A stretch of 64,000 bases of DNA from Caballeronia temeraria (GTDB taxonomy: Bacteria > Pseudomonadota > Gammaproteobacteria > Burkholderiales > Burkholderiaceae). The position numbers were made by a program, and so were the translations under genes. Below the pieces are notes generated by a model that searched no databases, was not told the DNA's origin, and saw only the letters and a list, made by a program, of their open reading frames with translations. The stretch is taken from contig NZ_FCOI02000007.1 of NCBI RefSeq assembly GCF_001544795.2, positions 212,936 to 276,935 of the forward strand, given 5' to 3'. The stretch's first letter is position 1; each line of letters begins with the position of its first letter. Positions 22,458-30,906 of the stretch are shown here, in pieces.

Positions 22458-22481
22458 CGCGATGCGCGCTTTCGTCCACGA

Positions 22482-22507
22482 CGCCGGCCTTGCGCCGGCG
22501 TTTTGTT
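22482..22507 (+). terminator. Rho-independent terminator
   Basis: Stem CGCCGGC / GCCGGCG with loop CTTGC followed by TTTTGTTT, 24 bases after the stop of the small secreted protein gene. Confidence 0.75.
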
Positions 22508-22617
22508 TGAACAGTGCTGGGCGGGAAGACGAGGCGTGCCGTTCCGTACAAGACGATCGCGGCAGCCACGGTCGCGGCGATAGACGCCGCCAGATTCCGC
22601 CGTGGAGAAACGCCCCT

Positions 22618-24171
22618 TCAATTCACGCGTTTTCCCTTCCCGTCCCAAAACGGTGCCCTCAACTCCCGCTTCAGAATCTTCCCCGCACCGGACAACGGCA
22701 TCTGCTCGCGGAACTCGACGGACTTCGGACACTTGTATCGCGCGATAAACGCGCGGCAATGCTCGCGGATTTCATCCTCTGTCACGGACGCCCCCGGCTT
22801 TTTGACGACCACCGCATGCACCGTCTCGCCCCACTCGTCGCTGGGCACGCCGATGACTGCGCACATCGCCACCGCGGGATGCCGGCCGATCGCGTTCTCG
22901 ACTTCCGCCGAATACACGTTCTCGCCGCCGCTCACGATCATGTCCTTCATGCGATCGACGATGAACACATGCCCGGCCGCATCCATGTACCCGCCGTCGC
23001 CGGTGTACAACCATGCGTCGCGAATCGCGTGGGCGGTCTCTTCCGGCTTGTTCCAATAGCCGCGCGTCACGCTCGGCCCACGCAGCACGATCTCCCCGAC
23101 CGACATGCGGGGCACTTCGCGGCCCTGTTCATCGACGATGCGAAGTACGGTTGCGCACAATGCGGTGCCGACCGACATCGACAGGCCGCTCGCGCGCCCC
23201 GCCGCGCCATGATTTGCGGGCGGATTCGCGGTGACGACCAGCGCCTCGGTCAGTCCGTACGACTGGTAGAACTCGACGCCCGGCAACAGGTTCTCCATGC
23301 GCTCCAGCACCGATGCGATGATCGGCGAGGCGCCATACACCAGCCGTTTCACGCTCGACAGATCGTGCTTGCAGAAATCGGGATGATCGACCAGCGCCTG
23401 GATCATCGTCGGGACGAGGCCGACCTCATCGACGCGTTCGCGTTCGATCGTCGCCAGCACTTCGCTCGGACTGAACGCAGGTACGATGACATGCGTCTCA
23501 CCCGCGATGAACTGGTTCAGCGCGCGCGAGAGCGCGGCGGCATGGAACAGCGGCGCCGCATGCAGGCTCTTGCCGCCCTTGATCGGCGGCGTCTCCGCGA
23601 TGCGCTGAATGCAGCCGCTCCACAGATTGCGATGGCTCTGCATGACGCCTTTCGGAAAGCCGGTCGTGCCGCCCGTGTACATGACGATGGCGAGGTCCTC
23701 GTAACCGCGCCAGGCATCGTCGACAGGTTGCGCCGATTCGATCGACTGCTCGTAGCACAGCATGCCGTCGGGCGTGGCCGCATCGCCGCAATGGATGAAC
23801 ACCGGCGCGCGCTTCGCCGTTTTGGCGATGGGCGCGGCCATGTGCATGAAGTGATCGTCGATGAAGAGCAGACCGGTGTCGCAGTCATCGAGCGAATAGA
23901 CGATTTCCGGCACGCTCCAGCGAATGTTCACCGGATTGAGCACGCCGCCGCCCCACCACACGGCCATCATGACTTCGAGGAAGCGATCCGAATTGAGCGC
24001 CAGTATGCCGACCCGGTCGTTCTCCTTCATGCCCGCCTGCTGCAACACGCCCGCAAGCCGCGCGACGCGCTGGCAGAAGTCGTCGTAGTGGCGCTGGCGG
24101 CCGCGAAAGATCGTCGCGATCTTGTCCGGAGTTTGTTGCACGCAGCGGTGCAGGCTGTTCGTGAGATACAC
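22618..24171 (-). CDS. Acyl-CoA synthetase (fatty-acid-CoA ligase, AMP-forming)
   Basis: A 517-residue adenylate-forming enzyme that activates a carboxylic acid to its CoA thioester, the entry step for the dehydrogenases encoded with it. The P-loop motif MYTGGTTGFPKGVMQSH lies near residues 172-188 and the A5-type motif YQSYGLTEA near 295. The A7/A8 hinge is in DAWLYTGDGGYMDAAGHVFIVDRMKD, and the C-terminal Lys-containing GKILKRELR is present. It resembles medium or long-chain acyl-CoA ligases; chain preference cannot be read. It is the last gene of a three-gene minus operon led by two acyl-CoA dehydrogenases. Confidence 0.9.
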   Translation of the reverse strand: MYLTNSLHRCVQQTPDKIATIFRGRQRHYDDFCQRVARLAGVLQQAGMKENDRVGILALNSDRFLEVMMAVWWGGGVLNPVNIRWSVPEIVYSLDDCDTGLLFIDDHFMHMAAPIAKTAKRAPVFIHCGDAATPDGMLCYEQSIESAQPVDDAWRGYEDLAIVMYTGGTTGFPKGVMQSHRNLWSGCIQRIAETPPIKGGKSLHAAPLFHAAALSRALNQFIAGETHVIVPAFSPSEVLATIERERVDEVGLVPTMIQALVDHPDFCKHDLSSVKRLVYGASPIIASVLERMENLLPGVEFYQSYGLTEALVVTANPPANHGAAGRASGLSMSVGTALCATVLRIVDEQGREVPRMSVGEIVLRGPSVTRGYWNKPEETAHAIRDAWLYTGDGGYMDAAGHVFIVDRMKDMIVSGGENVYSAEVENAIGRHPAVAMCAVIGVPSDEWGETVHAVVVKKPGASVTEDEIREHCRAFIARYKCPKSVEFREQMPLSGAGKILKRELRAPFWDGKGKRVN

Positions 24172-24205
24172 CGTCGTCTCCCTGTATATTTTTATTGCTG
24201 CGGCG

Positions 24206-25327
24206 TCAGTCGATCATCGCCGCGCAGTAGCGTTCCATATGATAGTCCGTGTCGCCGAGCAGCACGTCCATCATCGTTAGGTATTTGAAGTAATCGCCGA
24301 CGCTCAGTTCATCGGTGATGCCCATGCCGCCGTGCAGCTGCACCGCCTGCTGTCCGACATGACGCGCCGCCTTCGCGACCGTGACCTTCGCGCCCGACAC
24401 CATGCGGCGCCGTTTGCACGCGTCCGGTTCGCCGAGCGCCTGCGCGGCGACATAGGCCATCGACAACGCGCACTCCTTCTGCACGAGCATGTCCGCCAGC
24501 CGATGCTGCAGCGCCTGAAACGCCGCGAGAGGCTGTCCGAATTGCCGGCGCGTATTCAGATAATCGCGCGTGATTTCGATGAGACGCTCCATCGCGCCCG
24601 ACGCCTGCGCGCATTGCGCGGCGATACCGTGATCGAGGCCGTGCTCGAGCGCATCGAGTCCGCTCGTCACCGTTCCGACCAGCGCGCTCGCCGGCAGCTT
24701 CACGTTGCTGAAATGAAGGTCCGCGCCGCGCTGACCGTCCATCGACGCATAGTCTTTCGATGCAACACCGCGTGCGTCACGCGGCACGAGGAACAACGCG
24801 ACCGTATCGCCGGCGCGCGCCGTGACGAGCCAGCCATCGGCGCACGCTCCGTGCCATACGAGCGATTTGCGTCCGTCGAGCATGTAGCCATCGTCGAGAC
24901 GCGTGGCGGTGCAGCGCACGTTGCGCGGATCGTATCGCGATGCAGGTTCCAGATATGCAAGCGCTAGCGTGCTTTCTCCCGTCGCGACTCTGGGCAGCCA
25001 TGTGTCTTTCTGCGCCTCGCTGCCATAGGCATCGAGCACGGCCGCCGGCATCACCGCACATGGAATGACCGGTTCCGCCACGAGCCCGCGTCCCAGTTCG
25101 CGCTGCACGATCAACTGGCTTTCCGCGCCCTGAGCGAAGCCGCCGAACGCCACCGGCACGTTCAGACCCAGGACGCCCATTTCCGCGAGCGCGTTCCAGA
25201 TGCCACGATCGAAGCCGCCTGTCGCGACCGCACTCTTGCGGCGCTGCTCGAAGGTGTACTGCTCGTCGATGTAACGGCGCAGGCTGTCCGCGAGCATCTG
25301 CTGTTCATCGCTGTATTCGAAGTCCAT
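24206..25327 (-). CDS. Acyl-CoA dehydrogenase family protein (second of a pair)
   Basis: A 373-residue FAD-fold acyl-CoA dehydrogenase homologue. The N-terminus MDFEYSDEQQMLADSLRRYI is typical and the FAD/adenine region GSEAQKDTWLPRVATGES is present. The C-terminal helix ends LHGGMGITDELSVGDYFKYL without the usual GGT(N/S)E catalytic-loop segment. The segment that normally reads TEPxxGSD is replaced by LEPASRYDPRN, so active-site loops are divergent. Such a protein next to a canonical dehydrogenase suggests an alpha/beta heteromeric enzyme like the two-gene dehydrogenases of steroid and cholate side-chain degradation. It follows its partner by 17 bases. Confidence 0.85.
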   Translation of the reverse strand: MDFEYSDEQQMLADSLRRYIDEQYTFEQRRKSAVATGGFDRGIWNALAEMGVLGLNVPVAFGGFAQGAESQLIVQRELGRGLVAEPVIPCAVMPAAVLDAYGSEAQKDTWLPRVATGESTLALAYLEPASRYDPRNVRCTATRLDDGYMLDGRKSLVWHGACADGWLVTARAGDTVALFLVPRDARGVASKDYASMDGQRGADLHFSNVKLPASALVGTVTSGLDALEHGLDHGIAAQCAQASGAMERLIEITRDYLNTRRQFGQPLAAFQALQHRLADMLVQKECALSMAYVAAQALGEPDACKRRRMVSGAKVTVAKAARHVGQQAVQLHGGMGITDELSVGDYFKYLTMMDVLLGDTDYHMERYCAAMID

Positions 25328-25344
25328 ATGTCACTCCGCCCGCG

Positions 25345-26538
25345 TTACGCCTGCATCATCATGCGTGCGATGATGCCCCGTTGCACTTCGTTCGTGCCGC
25401 CGTAGATCGAGAGCTTGCGCATGTCGAAATAGCTTGCGCAGGCGGGCGCGGCCCACGAAGGACCCTCGACGGGCGACGCCGCATCCGGCTCGATCCACTC
25501 CGGCTCGAACGGCCACGCATGCGGTCCGGCGACTTCCATCTGAAGCATCGCGATGTCCTGCTGAATCTCGGAGCCGCGAATCTTCACGACGGACGCTTCC
25601 GGTCCCGGCTGTCCCTTGCTCTGCGCCGCCACGCGCAACAGCAGCATCTCGAGCGACATCAGCTCCATTTCGATGCGCGCGATCTTGTCGCGCATGCGGA
25701 CATCGTCGAACATGCGGCCGCCGTGGCCATCCGCCGCCTCGCGCGCATAGCGCTTCAACCGCCGCAACTCGCGATAACACTGACCGATGCCCGCAATGCC
25801 CGTGCGCTCATGGCCGAGCAGCACCTTCGCATAGGTCCACGCGCGCCCCTCTTCGCCGACGAGATTCTCGACCGGCACTTCCACGTCTTCGAACCACGTC
25901 TCGTTGACATCGTGGCCGCCATCGAGCGTCTTGATGGGACGCACGGTCACGCCGGGACTTTTCATGTCGATGAGCAACATGGAGATGCCGTCCTGCTGCT
26001 TGCCGTCACTGCCGGTGCGCACGAGGCAGAAGATCCAGTCGGCATATTGCGCATAGGTCGTCCAGGTCTTCTGACCATTGACGATATAGCAATCGCCCTT
26101 GCGCACGGCCTTCGTCCTCAGCGACGCCAGATCGGAGCCCGCGCCCGGCTCCGAATAGCCCTGGCACCAGAAGTCGTCCATCGTGGGAATGCGCGGCAGG
26201 AAGCGCGCCTGCATCTCCTTGCTGGCGAATTTCATCAGGACCGGCGCGATCATCGATACGCCGAACGGAATCAGGCGAGGCGCGCCTGCACCGATAGTCT
26301 CGATCTCGAAGATCACCCGCTGCAACGCGCTCCAGCCGGTGCCGCCGTATTCCTTCGGCCACGACGGCGCGCCCCAGCCGCGCGCATGCAGGATGCGATG
26401 CCAGCGCACGAAATCGTCCTTGCCCAGACGCCGCTGTGATTCCACCTTCGCGCGGATATCCGCAGGCAAATGTTCCCGCACGAACGCGCGGACTTCCTCG
26501 CGAAACGCGTCGTCGGCTGCGGTGAAGCGGAGGTCCAT
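25345..26538 (-). CDS. Acyl-CoA dehydrogenase (first of a pair)
   Basis: A 397-residue FAD-dependent acyl-CoA dehydrogenase introducing the alpha-beta double bond. It has the FAD-binding phrase GYSEPGAGSDLASLRTKAVR, the interface segment NGQKTWTTYAQYADW and the C-terminal KLSIYGGTNEVQRGIIAR. Gly replaces the catalytic Glu of medium-chain enzymes in YGGTNE, so the base must sit elsewhere, as in isovaleryl/long-chain and steroid-type enzymes. Start ATG at 26538 follows AGGGAGAGACCG. It heads a three-gene operon divergent from the 26.7-34.9 kb operon, with two operator-like motifs in the gap. Confidence 0.9.
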   Translation of the reverse strand: MDLRFTAADDAFREEVRAFVREHLPADIRAKVESQRRLGKDDFVRWHRILHARGWGAPSWPKEYGGTGWSALQRVIFEIETIGAGAPRLIPFGVSMIAPVLMKFASKEMQARFLPRIPTMDDFWCQGYSEPGAGSDLASLRTKAVRKGDCYIVNGQKTWTTYAQYADWIFCLVRTGSDGKQQDGISMLLIDMKSPGVTVRPIKTLDGGHDVNETWFEDVEVPVENLVGEEGRAWTYAKVLLGHERTGIAGIGQCYRELRRLKRYAREAADGHGGRMFDDVRMRDKIARIEMELMSLEMLLLRVAAQSKGQPGPEASVVKIRGSEIQQDIAMLQMEVAGPHAWPFEPEWIEPDAASPVEGPSWAAPACASYFDMRKLSIYGGTNEVQRGIIARMMMQA

Positions 26539-26592
26539 CGGTCTCTCCCTTTGAATGTCAGACGAGCGTAGGTCAGCCAGGAACCGTGATCC

Positions 26593-26609
26593 CCACCAAC
26601 GATGGGGGG
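26593..26609 (+). promoter_or_regulatory. Candidate operator, CCACC-N6-GGGGGG motif, copy 1
   Basis: CCACCAACGATGGGGGG lies in the divergent promoter region between two acyl-CoA dehydrogenase operons. The same CCACC-N6-GGGGGG pattern occurs at 26644-26660 (reverse), 47004-47020 and 52084-52100 (reverse), and a variant at 36689-36707 (reverse). All are upstream of genes in the same catabolic locus. I propose it as a binding site of the MalT-like regulator encoded at 47914-50709; MalT sites also carry a G-rich core. Confidence 0.6.
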
Positions 26610-26643
26610 TGTGGTTCCCGCGCGCGCCCCGCGCTGCACTCGC

Positions 26644-26660
26644 CCCCCCATTGGTGGTGG
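26644..26660 (-). promoter_or_regulatory. Candidate operator, CCACC-N6-GGGGGG motif, copy 2
   Basis: On the minus strand this reads CCACCACCAATGGGGGG. It faces copy 1 head-on, the G-runs pointing toward each other with centres 51 bases apart, so the pair forms an imperfect inverted repeat across the divergent promoter region. It lies about 104 bases before the 26764 start codon. Confidence 0.6.
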
Positions 26661-26763
26661 GCGATGTCGACGCGCGCCCGCCGACCATGTACGAACGACT
26701 ACCCGAGTCACAGCGGACGCGTTACCGGAACGCGCCGTTCAAAGGAACCCGACGGAAACCGAC

Positions 26764-27903
26764 ATGGAAATCCAACGAAGCGTCTATCGCGATGATCACG
26801 AGATGTTCCGCACCACCGTGCGCCGCTTCTTCGAACGCGAATGTCTGCCGCGTCAGGCTCAGTGGAACGAAGCCGGCATGGTCGACCGCGAAACCTGGCG
26901 CAAGGCCGGGCGCGAAGGCCTGTTGTGCGTCACGCTGCCGACGGAATACGGCGGCGGTGGCGGCGACTACGGGCACAGCGCGGTCATGGCCGAGGAAGTC
27001 GCGCGCTGCGGCCTCTCGGGCGTCACGTTCAACATGCACTCCGACATCATCGCGCCGTACATCGCGCGCGTGGGCACCGCCGCGCAGAAGGACAAGTGGC
27101 TGCCGGGCGCGTGCTCGGGCGAGATCGTGCTCGGTATCGCGATGACCGAACCCGGCACCGGCAGCGACCTCAAGGCCGTGCGTACCACCGCCGTGCGCGA
27201 TGGCGACGAATACGTCATCAACGGCAGCAAGACCTTCATCAGCAACGGCATCAGCGGCGATCTGTTCATCGTCGTGTGCAAGACGGACCCGGCGGCGGGC
27301 GCGAAGGGCATCAGCCTGCTCGTGGTCGAAGCGGACCGCGAAGGTTTCCGGCGCGGCCGCAAGCTCGACAAGGTCGGTCTGCATGCGCAGGACACCGCCG
27401 AACTGTTCTTCGACAACGTGCGCGTGCCGGCTGCCAACCTGCTCGGCGAAGAAGGCATGGGCTTCAAATATCTGATGGCCGAACTGCCGCAGGAGCGCTT
27501 TTCGATCGCGCTCGCCGCCGCCGCGCGGCTCGAGACTGCGCTGAAACACACCGTCGAGTATGTCAAGGAACGCAAGGCGTTCGGCCAGACCGTGTGGGAC
27601 TTCCAGAACACGCGCTTCAAGCTCGCGGACATTCAGGCGCAGGCCGTCGCGGTGCGTCTGATGATCGATCACTACCTCGGCGAGCACATGCGCCGCCGTC
27701 TCACGCTCGAAGAGTCCGCGCTGGCCAAACTGTTCGCCACCGAAACGCTCGGCAAGGCGCTCGACGAGATGGTGCAACTGCATGGCGGCTACGGCTACAT
27801 GCTCGAGTATCCGATCGCCCGCGCCTTCGTCGATTCGCGCGTGAACCGCATCTACGGCGGCACGAGCGAAGTCATGCGCGAGCTCATCTCTCGCGCGCTT
27901 TGA
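26764..27903 (+). CDS. Acyl-CoA dehydrogenase
   Basis: A 379-residue FAD-dependent dehydrogenase, normal length. Signatures are AMTEPGTGSDLKAVRTTAVR (flavin and substrate contacts), NGSKTFISNG, RKAFGQTVWDFQNTRFKLAD and the C-terminal QLHGGYGYMLEYPIARAFVD ... YGGTSEVMRE. The last phrase has Gly where medium-chain enzymes have the catalytic Glu, pointing to the isovaleryl-/long-chain-like subgroup. Start ATG at 26764 (MEIQRSVYRDDHEMF); the frame is open upstream but reads as non-coding there. It is the first gene of an eight-gene plus-strand operon. Confidence 0.9.
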   Translation: MEIQRSVYRDDHEMFRTTVRRFFERECLPRQAQWNEAGMVDRETWRKAGREGLLCVTLPTEYGGGGGDYGHSAVMAEEVARCGLSGVTFNMHSDIIAPYIARVGTAAQKDKWLPGACSGEIVLGIAMTEPGTGSDLKAVRTTAVRDGDEYVINGSKTFISNGISGDLFIVVCKTDPAAGAKGISLLVVEADREGFRRGRKLDKVGLHAQDTAELFFDNVRVPAANLLGEEGMGFKYLMAELPQERFSIALAAAARLETALKHTVEYVKERKAFGQTVWDFQNTRFKLADIQAQAVAVRLMIDHYLGEHMRRRLTLEESALAKLFATETLGKALDEMVQLHGGYGYMLEYPIARAFVDSRVNRIYGGTSEVMRELISRAL

Positions 27904-27931
27904 ACCCATTCGATAAACCAAGGAGACAAGC

Positions 27932-29119
27932 ATGACCAGCAAAGTTTATGTCGCCGGCGTCGGCATGATTCCGTTCGCCAAGCCCGGCGCGAGTGCGCAT
28001 TACGATGAAATGGGCGCCTTTGCCATTCGCGAGGCGCTCGCCGATTCGGGCATCGATTTCAAGCATATCCAGCAGGCCTACGCGGGCTATGTCTATGGCG
28101 ACTCGACGTGCGGCCAGACGGCGCTGTATCGCGTCGGCATGACGGGGATTCCGGTCATCAACGTCAACAACAACTGCGCGACGGGTTCGTCGGCATTGTG
28201 GCTCGCGCATCAGGCGGTGAAGAGCGGCATGGTGGAATGCGCGCTTGCCTTCGGCTTCGAGGAGATGCAGCCGGGCGCGCTCAAGAGCAACTGGGACGAT
28301 CGTCCGCGCGCGATGGCGAAGTTCATCGAGATCGCCGACCGCCTCGTGCCCGACTGCGAACAGCCCGGCGCGATCCGCATGTTCGCGGGCGCCGGTCAGA
28401 CGCACATGAAGAAATACGGCACGAAGCTCGAAACCTTCGCGAAGATTCGCGCGAAGGCGAGCCAGCATGCCGCACGCAATCCGCTCGCCATCTTCCGCAA
28501 GGTCGTGACGCCGGAAGACGTGCTCGCCGCGCCGATGGTCTGGGAAGGCGTACTGACGCGTCTGATGGCCTGCCCGCCGACGTGCGGTGCCGCCGCGGCG
28601 ATCGTCTGCTCGGAAGCGTTCGCGAAGAAGCACGGCTTGCGCGCCGACGTGATGATCGCGGGCCAGGCGCTCACCACCGATGGCCCCACCCTCTTCGACA
28701 ATCCCGACATGATCGATCTCGTCGGTTTCGGCATGACGCAATCGGCATCGCGCGCGGTGTACGAGCAGGCCGGCATCGGGCCCGAGGATATCGACGTCAT
28801 CGAGCTGCATGACTGCTTCGCGCAAAACGAACTCATCACGTATGAAGGGCTCGGCCTCTGCGACAAGGGCGAAGGCGAAAAGCTCGTCGAACGTGGCGAC
28901 AATACGTATGGCGGGCGCTGGGTCGTCAATCCGTCGGGCGGATTGCTGTCGAAGGGGCATCCGCTCGGCGCGACGGGTCTCGCGCAATGCTTCGAGCTCG
29001 TGCATCAGTTGCGCGGCACGGCGGGCGAGCGTCAGGTGCAGAACGCGAAGGTCGCGTTGCAGCACAACCTCGGCCTCGGCGGCGCATGCGTCGTCACCGC
29101 TTACCAGCGCGCGGCCTGA
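27932..29119 (+). CDS. SCP-x/lipid-transfer-type thiolase
   Basis: A 395-residue thiolase-fold protein of the sterol-carrier-protein-x type. The nucleophilic Cys is in NVNNNCATGSSALW near residue 87 and the C-terminal catalytic His in GGLLSKGHPLGATG near 350. These enzymes cleave 3-ketoacyl-CoA or, as Ltp proteins with a DUF35 partner, catalyse retro-aldol removal in branched or steroid side chains. A ribosome binding site (AAGGAGACAAGC) precedes the ATG, 28 bases after the dehydrogenase. The C-terminal SCP2 domain of mammalian SCP-x is absent. Confidence 0.9.
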   Translation: MTSKVYVAGVGMIPFAKPGASAHYDEMGAFAIREALADSGIDFKHIQQAYAGYVYGDSTCGQTALYRVGMTGIPVINVNNNCATGSSALWLAHQAVKSGMVECALAFGFEEMQPGALKSNWDDRPRAMAKFIEIADRLVPDCEQPGAIRMFAGAGQTHMKKYGTKLETFAKIRAKASQHAARNPLAIFRKVVTPEDVLAAPMVWEGVLTRLMACPPTCGAAAAIVCSEAFAKKHGLRADVMIAGQALTTDGPTLFDNPDMIDLVGFGMTQSASRAVYEQAGIGPEDIDVIELHDCFAQNELITYEGLGLCDKGEGEKLVERGDNTYGGRWVVNPSGGLLSKGHPLGATGLAQCFELVHQLRGTAGERQVQNAKVALQHNLGLGGACVVTAYQRAA

Positions 29120-29129
29120 GGACGACGAC

Positions 29130-29570
29130 ATGCTGAACAAGTCTTTCATCGGCCGTGCGCTGCCCTCGTTTCACGCGACGGCCGAAGCGGGTCAGCTCGC
29201 GCTGTTCGCCAAGGCGACGGGCGAAACGCGCTCCGAATACATCGACGAATCCGCCGCGCGCGATGCCGGTCATCCGAACCTGCCGCTGCCGCCCACGTTC
29301 CTCTTCTCGCTCGAACTCACGTATCCGTCCGCGGGATGGCGTCAGGAGATCGGCATCGAGGCATCGCGCATTCTGCATGGCGAGCAGTCGTTCACGTATC
29401 ACCGTCTCGCCTATGCCGGCGAGAAGCTGCTGTTCGAAAGCGGGATCGCCGACATCTATGACAAAAAAGGCGGCGCGCTGAGCTTCGTCGTGCGCGAGAC
29501 GCGCGTGACGAACGCGCGCGGCGAGCATGTCGCGGATCTGCGCAGCGTGCTCGTGCATCGCAACGGTTAA
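29130..29570 (+). CDS. MaoC-like dehydratase, N-terminal-type hot-dog subunit
   Basis: A 146-residue single hot-dog domain of the MaoC N-terminal (HadA/FAS1 dehydratase) type. Visible are the conserved MLNKSFIGRALPSFHATAEA start and the LPLPPTFLFSLELTYPSAGW segment before the central helix. It lacks the D-x-N-P-x-H hydratase motif, which the next gene carries. The pair therefore most likely forms a heteromeric enoyl-CoA hydratase, as in HadAB or ChsH1-ChsH2, hydrating bulky or branched enoyl-CoAs. The ATG lies ten bases after the thiolase stop. Confidence 0.85.
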   Translation: MLNKSFIGRALPSFHATAEAGQLALFAKATGETRSEYIDESAARDAGHPNLPLPPTFLFSLELTYPSAGWRQEIGIEASRILHGEQSFTYHRLAYAGEKLLFESGIADIYDKKGGALSFVVRETRVTNARGEHVADLRSVLVHRNG

Positions 29571-29586
29571 TGCCCAGGGGGACGCA

Positions 29587-29994
29587 ATGGACTTCAACAC
29601 GCTTCAGGTCGGCGACACGCTGCCGCCGCTCACGCTGCCGCCGGTGAACCGCACGACGCTTGCGTTGTTCGCGGGTGCATCGAACGATCACAACCCGATT
29701 CATATCGATATCGATTACGCGCGCAAGGCCCGCATGCCCGATGTCTTCGCGCACGGCATGTTGTCGATGGCGTGGCTCGGCCGTCTGCTGACGCACTGGG
29801 CCGATCAACGCAAGCTGCGCGAGTTCGGCGTGCGCTTCACGGGCATCACGCATCTCGGGCATGTCGTCACGTGCACGGGCACGGTCGTCGAAAAATTCGA
29901 GAAAGACGGCGAGCAGCGCGTGCGCCTCGAGATACAGACCGCCAATCAATATGGCGAAGTCAAAGTCGCGGGCGATGCCGTCATCGCCGTATGA
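29587..29994 (+). CDS. MaoC-family enoyl-CoA hydratase, catalytic subunit
   Basis: A 135-residue hot-dog protein with the (R)-specific hydratase motif in FAGASNDHNPIHIDIDYARK: catalytic Asp and His are near residues 35 and 40. The substrate-helix segment FAHGMLSMAWLGRLLTHW is also typical. With the preceding HadA-like subunit it likely hydrates enoyl-CoA in the pathway. Start ATG at 29587 gives the typical MDFNTLQVGDTLPPLTLPP and follows GGGGACGCA. Confidence 0.88.
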   Translation: MDFNTLQVGDTLPPLTLPPVNRTTLALFAGASNDHNPIHIDIDYARKARMPDVFAHGMLSMAWLGRLLTHWADQRKLREFGVRFTGITHLGHVVTCTGTVVEKFEKDGEQRVRLEIQTANQYGEVKVAGDAVIAV

Positions 29995-30018
29995 ATCTGA
30001 GAGACACAGGAGACTGAA

Positions 30019-30843
30019 ATGGCAAAACTCAATGGAAAGGTCGCGCTCGTCACCGGCTCGGGGCGCGGTATCGGTCAAGCTATCGCGATGAAGCTCGCGA
30101 GCGAAGGCGCGCGCATCGTCGTGAACGATCTCGATGCCGACCCCGCGCATGAAACCGTCGAGCTGCTCAAGAAGCAAGGCGCCGATGCGGTCGCGTGCGT
30201 CGGCAGCGTCGCGGCGCCGGACTTCGCCGAGCGCTACGTCGGCACGGCGATCAAGGCGTTCGGCGGCATCGACATCATCGTGAACAACGCGGGCTATACG
30301 TGGGACGACGTCATCCAGCGCATGACCGACGAGCAGTGGTACGCCATTCTCGATTGCCATCTGACCGCGCCCTTTCGCATCCTGCGTGCGGCGTATCCGC
30401 ATATCAAGGCGCAATGGCAGGCCGAAAGCGCCGAAGGACGCGAAGTGTTCCGCAAGATCGTCAACGTGTCGTCGGTATCGGCGCTCAACGGCAACGCGGG
30501 GCAGATGAACTATTCGTCCGCGAAGGCCGGCGTGATCGGCATGACGCGCGCGCTGTCGCGTGAATGGGGACGCATGAAGGTGAACGTGAATGCCGTCGCA
30601 TTCGGCCTCATCCACACGCGCATGACCGACGCCGATGCCAAGGAAGGCGCGACCGTGAAGATCGAAGGCCGCGATATCCGCGTCGGCATCAATCCGGAGC
30701 TGCTCAAGACGCACGCGCAACGCAATCCGCTCGGACGCGGCGGCACGCCTGAAGAAGCCGCGGGCGCCGTCTATCTGTTCTGCCTGCCCGAATCGAACTA
30801 CATTACGGGACAGGTGGTGGCGGTAGCCGGTGCGCCGCAATGA
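30019..30843 (+). CDS. SDR-family 3-hydroxyacyl-CoA dehydrogenase/reductase
   Basis: A 274-residue classical SDR similar to FabG-type and MFE-2-type 3-hydroxyacyl dehydrogenases. It has the cofactor motif TGSGRGIG (residues 12-19), NNAG near 92, the catalytic Ser in NVSSVSALNG and YSSAK with Tyr near 171. An insertion around residues 130-150 (IKAQWQAESAEGREVFRKIV) lengthens the usual fold. It follows the hydratase pair, so oxidation of the 3-hydroxyacyl-CoA to 3-ketoacyl-CoA is its likely task. Start ATG after GGAGACTGAA. Confidence 0.87.
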   Translation: MAKLNGKVALVTGSGRGIGQAIAMKLASEGARIVVNDLDADPAHETVELLKKQGADAVACVGSVAAPDFAERYVGTAIKAFGGIDIIVNNAGYTWDDVIQRMTDEQWYAILDCHLTAPFRILRAAYPHIKAQWQAESAEGREVFRKIVNVSSVSALNGNAGQMNYSSAKAGVIGMTRALSREWGRMKVNVNAVAFGLIHTRMTDADAKEGATVKIEGRDIRVGINPELLKTHAQRNPLGRGGTPEEAAGAVYLFCLPESNYITGQVVAVAGAPQ

Positions 30844-30906
30844 TGGCGGGCACGTCTCATCGCTCCGATTGACCACCACGCCGCATCGCGGGAAGCGAGG
30901 TTCACC

